DNA of 23,861 bases from G039029935 sp039029935 (lineage in GTDB: Bacteria; Chloroflexota; Anaerolineae; Caldilineales; Caldilineaceae), in the NCBI GenBank assembly GCA_039029935.1, contig JBCCFC010000023.1, positions 1-23,861 on the forward strand. The letters run 5' to 3'. The position numbers and the translations under genes are program-made. Position 1 is the stretch's first letter. Each line of letters begins with the position of its first letter. The notes under the pieces are model-generated. The model had not been told where the DNA came from. It made no database searches and saw nothing but the letters and a program-made list of their open reading frames with translations. Shown here piece by piece: positions 1 to 7,200 of the stretch.

Positions 1-337
1 ACCTGATTGAATTTGACTGTCAATAACTATATAGTTTATATGAACAAAATCAGCCAATAAATTGTGGTTTTGTTCTCTATCTCAATAATCCCTAGACGTT
101 CCCCACCTGCTCTATGTCTATTTATTTTTGTGGATTCACCTTATTTTTATCAATTAACAAACAAAGTCGGAATCAACGAGCCGCAAAAAGGGAACGAGAC
201 ATCCTTATCTGGAAGTTGTTTAGTATAGGCTTGGCATCACCATGCGGTGTTCCGAATATTCCACAAAAGCACAAATAGCCAAGTTTAGTTGGCAAGGTAC
301 GAAGGCACATTTGAACTTATAGGAGGATACATTTGAT
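1..337. other. AT-rich noncoding leader upstream of the caspase-hydrolase gene
   Basis: No credible coding region is visible in this stretch. It holds a perfect 12-bp palindrome AACTATATAGTT at 25-36, the short inverted repeat TTGAC-T-GTCAA at 13-23, and a small CACC-ATGC-GGTG hairpin at 238-249. TTGACT at 13-18 with TTATAT at 36-41 (17-bp spacer) would make a weak sigma70-like promoter about 300 bp from the start codon, which I do not trust. The CGGAG direct-repeat promoter found before the four CHAT genes is absent here. A strong Shine-Dalgarno, AGGAGG at 321-326, sits 11 bases before the ATG at 338. Confidence 0.6.
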
Positions 338-3300
338 ATGACTGTTTATGCGATGTTGGTCGGGATCAATGAGTACGCAGCGAGACGGGTTTCCAATTTG
401 AGTGGCTGTATCGCTGATGTGGAAGAGATGAAAAGCTTTCTACAGACACGGGTCAAACCAGAGGCATTGGCAGAACCGCTGGTCTTGTTCAATCAAGAGG
501 CGACGCGCCAAGGCATTATTGATGGCTTTGAAAATTATCTAAGCCAGGTAGAGGATGGCGATGTCGCTTTCTTTTATTATAGTGGACATGGCACAGAGGA
601 GCCTGCACCCGAGGTGTTCTGGGGGGTGGAACCCAACCGCAAAAATGGGGCTTTGGTCTGTCATGATAGCTATAATACAGATAGTGATCCCTTGGTTTGG
701 GGATTGGCGGATAAGGAATTGGCCTATCTCATTGAGAAAATTTCAGAGGGCAAGGATATCCACACCCTGGTGATCTTTGATTCCTGTCATTCGGGATCGG
801 GGACGCGTGATATTGAAGAGGAAGAGGATGTACGTATGACGCTTGGCGCAAACAGCGAGCGTCCATTGGAGACATTCCTGATTCAGCAGCCACCCGCAGG
901 GTCCGATGTCAAACAAAGTTGGTATACACCGCCGCATGGCAAGCATATTTTGATGGCTGCTTGCCGCCCAGAGCAGTTGGCACGTGAAAAGCGTCTGGGC
1001 AAGGGGGACGGAGCACGCAAACAGGGCGTTTTCTCCTATTACATCCGTGAAGCACTCAAAACATCGAACCCCAATATGACCTACCGTGATTTGGTCACAC
1101 ATGTACGGGCGATGGTCCGCCTCACTGTGAATGAACAGACACCACAGTTGGAAACGCAAGACGTGAATTTGGATCAACGCTTTTTGGGGGGAGATGTTAT
1201 CCAACCGCGTCCACGCACCTACGGCGTCTATTACGATAACGATCAGGAGGGCTTTGTCATTGATGGTGGGACGATTCATGGCATTGCACCCGTTGTGGAT
1301 GAGAACGACACGACCCAACTGGTGATCTTTGCCAAGGATGACACAACGCTTGAGCTCACGAATGCATTGGGTGTCACGGCTGTGATCGAAACGCTGGCGA
1401 CCGAGAGCATTGTCGATGAAGCCTTAACACCGCATCCTGCCGCAAAAGGGCAATCGTTAGCGTCGTTGAGCCAATCCGATACCTATAAAGCATTGGTCAT
1501 TTCTTCCCCCTTACCGCGTGTGATTGTGCGCTTGGACGGGGATGAGGATCGACTGGGGGCGATTGAAAAGGCGATCAACGAAACCTATGAAACGCAGGCT
1601 CCATCTGCGTTTATCCGTGTCGCCAAAACCGTAGAGGAGGCAGATCAAGCCGAGTTGCGACTGACCGCCGTGGCAGAGGAAGAGGTCTACCGTATCCGTC
1701 GCGCCCAAGATAGCATGTCTCTCTTTGTCGATACACCGTATGACGAAGAGATGGCGGCTGATGTTGCCGTGCAACAACTTGAGCAGATGGCGCGCTGGAT
1801 GAAGATTTATGAGCTCAATAATCCGGATACAGAACTCAATGCCGACGCTGTCACAATGACGATTACGCGGGTGGACCCCAATAAAAAGGAAGAAAAGCTG
1901 GATGACATCAGCGAGGTTGAACTCTTCTACAAAACGTATCGACGAAAATTACAGGCCCCCAAAATGAAAGTGACACTTCATAACAATACGGAGGATACGC
2001 TGTACGCCGCTCTGGTCAATCTTCAATCCTCCTATGCAATTACACCGCTGGCACCACGAGGCATGTCCAGCACCATCGAACTGCCACCAAATGCCGACGT
2101 TGAGCTGTTCGACGGTCGTGCAATGACGGTGAGTATTCCCGATAACCTACCTGATACCGTGACAACCAATCACGATTTAATGAAGATGATTGTCAGCACG
2201 GTGGAATTTAATGCAGCAAATCTGGCAGAAAAGAAACTGCCGGTTCAATACCGCGAGGAGAATACCAAAAACTTTGATTTGCGCGGGAGTATGGACTCAT
2301 TGACTGCCCTGCTCAACCGTATTCCGAACCGTGATATCAGTTTTGACGATGATGTTGAGGTATATAGCGATTGGCGCACGACAGCGGTGAGTATCACAAC
2401 CATTCGTCCACAAGGGGAGGTTGCGGTCAGCGATACCAGGACATCGGTCTCTCTGGGTGAGGACATCACGCTTATCAATGACGCTGGCATCACGGCCACA
2501 GCACGGATGATGACGACACCTGATTCCGCACGTGATTTGGGTAGCTTGGGTGTGCCCACCATGTTACAACATAGTGCTGGTGGCTCGGCACAACCATTCT
2601 CTTTTGCCGCCACCCGTAGCAATGAGCCTGGGCTGAGTGTCCTTGATCTGGGCAAGGTGGAAAATGGTGATAAAGTCACTGCTGAAACCCCGCTCAAACT
2701 GCGAACACCTGTGTCGCTGGCCGACGATGAACAGGTGTTGGCCTATGGTTTTGATGGTGAGTTCTATCTGCCTGTTGGACATGTCAGTGCGCGCGGAGAA
2801 GAGGGTACAGAGATTACGTTGCATCGTTTGCCAGACCCTGATACCTCCGAAGGTTCACGTTCGCTCACCAATTCACTTCGTATCTATTTCCATAAGCTTG
2901 TGAGCGATGTTACAGGCTGGGAGTATACCTATCCCAAACTAGCCGTTGTCGAGCCAAAAGGGGGACACCTAGAAAACCCTGATGCCCCAAGCCAAGATGA
3001 TTTTGAATATACCTATGATGAAGATGTTGTTCGTCAGCGGGTGGCTGAGGCAGATCGCATTCTGCTCTATATTCATGGTATCACGGGAGAAACAAAGGGG
3101 GCGGTGCGCAGTGCATGGACAGGTGCCCCAGGTGAGCAAATCGTTGATAACTATGATGTGGTGTTGGCCTTTGATTATGAGAACCTCGCCACAGGCATCA
3201 GCACTGTCGCTAATGATTTGCGCCAAAAACTGATCGGTATTGGGTTGGGTGCCAATCATGGCAAAACACTCCACATCTTTGCCCACTCGATGGGGGGCTT

Positions 3301-3898
3301 GGTCTCGCGCTGGTTTGTTGAGCAATTGGAAGGAGGCAACGAGATTGTTCAACATCTGGTCCTCTTTGGTACACCAAGCGGTGGTTCACCTTGGGCCAAC
3401 ATTCAGGATCGGGCGTTTAAGTTGCTCACGCTGGGGTTGAATGCACTGACACCGGTTGCTTGGCCTGTTTCGATCATCACGGGTTTGCTCACGGTGATTG
3501 AATCTCAGGATAAGATGTTGGATGAAATGGCGGTTGGCTCAGACCTGCTAAAAAGTTTGAAGCATGGAGGGGACCCTAAAATTCCTTATACCATCTTTGC
3601 TGGGAATACATCGGTCATTGAGCCAAACCAGCCAGAGGGCGAGGACAGTGGACGACAGGCGTTACTCAAACGCCTCCTCCAAAAGCTCGATCTGTATAGT
3701 GTATCCGGTCTGGCCTTTTACAACGACCCCAATGATGTGGCCGTCAGTGTCGAGAGTATTATGGACGTATCTGAACACCGTGTCCATGTGCCTGTCAAGC
3801 ATGAGGTTGCCTGTGATCACATGAGCTATTTTGTGCCGAACGGTGGGTGGAACAAAATCCGACCGTTATTGCCGTCACCTTTTGAAAAACAGGCGTAA
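338..3898 (+). CDS. Caspase-like (C14) protease fused to alpha/beta-hydrolase
   Basis: This 1186-residue protein has a predicted protease head and a lipase-like tail. Residues about 1-285 read as a caspase/metacaspase domain. The catalytic His is H84 in YYSGHG and the catalytic Cys is C150 in FDSCHSG, the classic p20 dyad. From about 295 comes a GFVIDGGTIHGIAP segment often seen after bacterial caspase domains. A beta-rich stretch near 543-620 (MKVTLHNNTEDTLYAALV) resembles the DUF4384-type domain of such proteins. Residues about 900-1186 form an alpha/beta-hydrolase: oxyanion-side motif LLYIHGITG (H913, G914), nucleophile elbow AHSMGG (S984), probable acid D1133 in PNDVAV and His H1161 in CDHMSYF. 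I see no signal peptide or membrane segment. The start is set by AGGAGG at 321-326. Family knowledge supports peptide cleavage at acidic or basic residues and ester hydrolysis; the substrates are unknown. It lies just upstream of four CHAT proteases but does not share their promoter element, so joint function is inferred from position only. Confidence 0.9.
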   Translation: MTVYAMLVGINEYAARRVSNLSGCIADVEEMKSFLQTRVKPEALAEPLVLFNQEATRQGIIDGFENYLSQVEDGDVAFFYYSGHGTEEPAPEVFWGVEPNRKNGALVCHDSYNTDSDPLVWGLADKELAYLIEKISEGKDIHTLVIFDSCHSGSGTRDIEEEEDVRMTLGANSERPLETFLIQQPPAGSDVKQSWYTPPHGKHILMAACRPEQLAREKRLGKGDGARKQGVFSYYIREALKTSNPNMTYRDLVTHVRAMVRLTVNEQTPQLETQDVNLDQRFLGGDVIQPRPRTYGVYYDNDQEGFVIDGGTIHGIAPVVDENDTTQLVIFAKDDTTLELTNALGVTAVIETLATESIVDEALTPHPAAKGQSLASLSQSDTYKALVISSPLPRVIVRLDGDEDRLGAIEKAINETYETQAPSAFIRVAKTVEEADQAELRLTAVAEEEVYRIRRAQDSMSLFVDTPYDEEMAADVAVQQLEQMARWMKIYELNNPDTELNADAVTMTITRVDPNKKEEKLDDISEVELFYKTYRRKLQAPKMKVTLHNNTEDTLYAALVNLQSSYAITPLAPRGMSSTIELPPNADVELFDGRAMTVSIPDNLPDTVTTNHDLMKMIVSTVEFNAANLAEKKLPVQYREENTKNFDLRGSMDSLTALLNRIPNRDISFDDDVEVYSDWRTTAVSITTIRPQGEVAVSDTRTSVSLGEDITLINDAGITATARMMTTPDSARDLGSLGVPTMLQHSAGGSAQPFSFAATRSNEPGLSVLDLGKVENGDKVTAETPLKLRTPVSLADDEQVLAYGFDGEFYLPVGHVSARGEEGTEITLHRLPDPDTSEGSRSLTNSLRIYFHKLVSDVTGWEYTYPKLAVVEPKGGHLENPDAPSQDDFEYTYDEDVVRQRVAEADRILLYIHGITGETKGAVRSAWTGAPGEQIVDNYDVVLAFDYENLATGISTVANDLRQKLIGIGLGANHGKTLHIFAHSMGGLVSRWFVEQLEGGNEIVQHLVLFGTPSGGSPWANIQDRAFKLLTLGLNALTPVAWPVSIITGLLTVIESQDKMLDEMAVGSDLLKSLKHGGDPKIPYTIFAGNTSVIEPNQPEGEDSGRQALLKRLLQKLDLYSVSGLAFYNDPNDVAVSVESIMDVSEHRVHVPVKHEVACDHMSYFVPNGGWNKIRPLLPSPFEKQA

Positions 3899-3900
3899 TT

Positions 3901-3960
3901 GGTGAGTTGGTAGGTCGGTGTTCGGTAGGTGTTCGGTGTTCGGTGTTCAGTAGGTCGGTA
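3901..3960. repeat. Short GGTGTTC / TAGGTCGGT tandem tract
   Basis: Directly after the caspase-hydrolase stop codon lies a degenerate tandem tract built from GGTGTTC and TAGGTCGG words (for example GGTGTTCGGTGTTCGGTGTTC-like runs at 3928-3948). It is noncoding and has no stem-loop plus T-run to suggest a terminator. It looks like slippage-generated simple sequence. Function is unknown. Confidence 0.6.
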
Positions 3961-4059
3961 TAATACCAATTGCCTCATCAAGATTCATTAATTTGTGATT
4001 TGAAAACCGTGTAGATACTCAGGCAATTTATGAAGCTTGAAAGGGCAATTGATATAATT
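3957..4059. repeat. Inverted-repeat-bounded ~100-bp element (MITE-like)
   Basis: Imperfect inverted repeats bound an AT-rich noncoding core. The left arm at 3960-3974 (TAATACCAATTGCC region) matches the reverse complement of the right arm at 4044-4058 (GGCAATTGATATAAT) at 13 of 15 positions. The left end also contains the near-palindrome GGTATAATACC. This shape fits a small non-autonomous transposable element, but I see no clear target-site duplication and no coding capacity. It could equally be a diverged structured spacer. Confidence 0.35.
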
Positions 4060-4070
4060 GGGTGTTTGGG

Positions 4071-4094
4071 TCATTCCTGCGCAGGCAGGAATGA
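4071..4094. repeat. Perfect REP-like palindrome
   Basis: TCATTCCTGC and GCAGGAATGA form perfect 10-bp arms around the loop GCAG, and the loop with its edges is itself self-complementary. Sequences of the TCATTCCTGC...GCAGGAATGA kind recur as dispersed intergenic repeats in many bacteria. No T-run follows, so it is not a typical intrinsic terminator. It lies between the caspase-hydrolase gene and the first CHAT promoter. Confidence 0.6.
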
Positions 4095-4143
4095 CAACAC
4101 CTGGAAGTTTAAATTACAAGAAAGCAGTTTTTTGTCAATTCCT

Positions 4144-4197
4144 CGGAGGGTTTTCGGAGGACCCTCAAAGTTTTTTTAGGCATTACCAGGGTATGAT
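4144..4197 (+). promoter_or_regulatory. CGGAG direct-repeat activator site plus -10 box, CHAT gene 1
   Basis: Three direct repeats spaced 11 bp apart read CGGAG (4144-4148), CGGAG (4155-4159) and the degenerate CAAAG (4166-4170). A T-run follows at 4171-4177, then TATGAT at 4192-4197 preceded by GGG. The third repeat overlaps the place where a -35 box would sit and starts 26 bp before the -10. GAGGGT (4146-4151) can also pair with ACCCTC (4161-4166) just before the T-run, so a terminator-like fold is possible too. The leader to the ATG at 4295 is about 90 nt. Confidence 0.7.
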
Positions 4198-4294
4198 GAG
4201 TATGTACAGAATTTAATATAAAACCGAAAACATATGATAGCCACCAAATCTGGGCATAGACATAAGAATAGACACAATAAAGGAATCAGGCGAA

Positions 4295-7200
4295 ATGTCA
4301 AACAATAGTAATGCCACCGACTACCCCAAACCCGTGATCTTCCTCGCCTTTGCCAACCCACCAGCAGGGGCAAGAGGCCATCTACGCAACTTGGGCGAGG
4401 AAGCACGTCAGTTGGAGAGCGTCCTCCAACAGGCCGAACAAAGCAACCTCTGTGAAGTCGTTATCAAACCTTATGCCGGACTCAGCGAGATTCTGGAGGT
4501 TTTTCGGCAATACCGCAACCGCATCGCCATCTTTCACTACGCAGGCCACGCCAAGAACTTTATGCTATTGCTAGAAGATGCCAACACCAATATCGGGACA
4601 GGAGCCAATCGCGGCACAGCCCTGATTGATGGACGTGGGCTTGCTACCTTTCTGGGCGAACAGAACGGACTCCAGTTTGTCTTTCTCAACGCCTGTTCCA
4701 CTCAGCCCCAAGTCGACGCACTGCTTGCAGTCAACGTCTCTGCCGTCGTCGCCACCAGCCAATCAATCCGCGACGATATAGCGACCAAACTCGCCAGTGA
4801 ATTCTACGCCTCCCTGAGCAGTGGGGCTACGCTACAAAAAGCCTTTAACGAAGCCGAAGGTGTGGCTCAAGCAATGGTCGGCATGGGCCATACACGCGAT
4901 ATCACCTTTGACGATGACGAGGGGGACGCCGACTCATTCGATTGGCCTTGGCGTTTGATGGTGAACGCCGGAGCCGAAGCCGTGGCCGACTGGAGCCTGC
5001 CCGATGCCGCCAATGAACCGCTCTTTGGCCTGCCGACACTGCCCGAATACGACCTCCCCGATACGCCCTTCCGCCATCTCAACTTTTTTGAAGAACAGGA
5101 CGCCGAACTGTTTTTTGGGCGTGGACAACAGATTCGCGCACTCTATGAGCGGGTAACGACACCCAAAAGCGCACCCATCATCCTCTTTTATGGCGAGTCG
5201 GGCGTGGGCAAATCCTCGTTGCTGGCGGCGGGCTTACTGCCCCGTCTACAGGACTATACCATCCGCTATGTGCGCCGCGACCAGAATGTTGGTCTGATTG
5301 GTGCATTGGCCGAAGCCCTGTGGCAAGATGGTCCTGTAGATAAACCTGCACCAGCGAACCCTGATGCCGAGACCCTCGCCAAGCGTTGGCATGAAGTAGA
5401 AGAGGCACAAGCACAGCCGCTCATCATCATTCTCGATCAGGTCGAGGAACTCTTTACCCGCCCCAACCGTGACCAGCCCGATGAACTGAATGATTTCCTT
5501 GCAACATTAATGCCCCTCTTTGCAGCGCGCAACCAACGACCCCAAGGCAAACTTGTTCTTGGTTTTCGCAAAGAGTGGCTGGCCGATATCGAAGACGCCA
5601 TGAAGTCGCATCGCCTCCCACGCACCAAACTCTTTCTCTCACGGCTGACACGTCAGGGTATCATGGAAGCCATAGAAGGCGTTACACGCTCAGAACGACT
5701 CGGAGAGCACTATCGCTTGACCATTGAGGATGGCTTGGCGCAGATTATTGCCGATGACCTGCTCGAAGACCCCGACTCGCCTGTCGCCCCCACGCTGCAA
5801 ATCCTGCTGACCAAAATGTGGAGGCAAGCGCAGGCGGTGGATGACTACAATCCCCGCTTTGATATTGGCCTCTATCAATCGCTCAAACGAGAAGGACTGC
5901 TCCTACGCGATTTTCTTCAGCAACAGCTTCAAAAACTCTATGAATGGCAAGCTGAGTTGGTTGATTCAGGGCTGGTGATCGACTTGCTGGCTGCACACAC
6001 GACCCCACAGGGAACCGTTGCGCATCACACCGCAGACGCACTGCTCACCATGTATCGCCATCGTCAAGAGGTCATCCCGCCACTGGTGCAGAAATGCGAA
6101 GACCTCTACTTACTGTTTAGCCCCGCCACAAAACAGCGTGACCAACCCAAATCCTCGCGTCTCGCCCATGATGCGTTGGCCCCATTGGTTCGTGTGCAGT
6201 ATGATGCATCGGATCGCCCCGGACAGCGGGTACGCCGCATTTTGAATAGCCGACTTATCGGCTGGCGCGACGATACAGAGCAGTCAATGCAGGGCAATCT
6301 GCTCGATGAACGTGATTTGCGCCTTGTCGAAGCCGGATTATTGGGCACACGCAACCTCACCGAGATCGAGCAGAAACTGCTGGAGGCCAGCCGCGTGGCG
6401 CAGGCAGAGCGCGAGCGTGAACGGGCACAAAACGAAGCCGCTCTGCGCAGTGCCACCTCACGCCAGTTAACCGCCCAATCGGACATCGCCCTTAACCAAC
6501 ATCACAATCTTGAGCTAGCCAAATTATTGGCAATTGAGGCAGTGCGCGTTGCCGACACCATTGAGACAAACGCCGTTTTACGACGGTTCCTTGCCATGCG
6601 TGGGCGTGTTGTCAATACGTTTGAGATACCGCTAGAGCCATTCTCGGTCATCTGGGACGAGGACAACCTGCAACTCCTTGTTTGGGATGGCGGATATAAG
6701 ATCAGCATATGGGATATCAACACTGGGCAGCAGACCATTATTTTTGAGGATGAAACAGACGAGTACGAAGGCAATCCCATTCGTGGCGTCCGCTGGCGTC
6801 CTGCACAACATCAACTTTTGATGTGGCGCAGCGATAAAATGCTGGAGCTATGGGATGTGGCAGAACGCCGCTTAATGGCAACTATGCATGGACACACCGG
6901 GGTTGTCGAGGGTGCGCTCTGGAATCAAGATGGAAGCCGAATTCTCTCGTGGTGTGTCTGGGAGGATAACACGGTACGGCTTTGGGATGCCGCTGATGGT
7001 CGTGAGGTGGCTGTGTTGGAGGGACATGCAGCAACGGTGAATGGAGCCATGTGGAATCAAGATGAAAGCCAGATTCTTACATGGAGTGATGATGGTACGG
7101 CACGGATTTGGGATGCTGGTGAGTGCGATGTACTGACAATAAATGCTGATGGTTCTGGGGTTGAGTACGCGGCATGGAATGCAGATGAAACCGATGTTGT

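Noticed and set aside
13..41. TTGACT/TTATAT promoter-like pair near the window start
   Set aside because: The -10 box is poor, it lies about 300 bp from the first gene, and the region is AT-rich enough for chance matches.
743..1318. Antisense open frame of 191 codons in the caspase domain
   Set aside because: It overlaps conserved caspase motifs on the + strand and shows no recognisable domain.
4071..4094. Perfect palindrome as a terminator of the caspase-hydrolase gene
   Set aside because: No T-run follows on either strand; it fits a dispersed REP-like repeat better.
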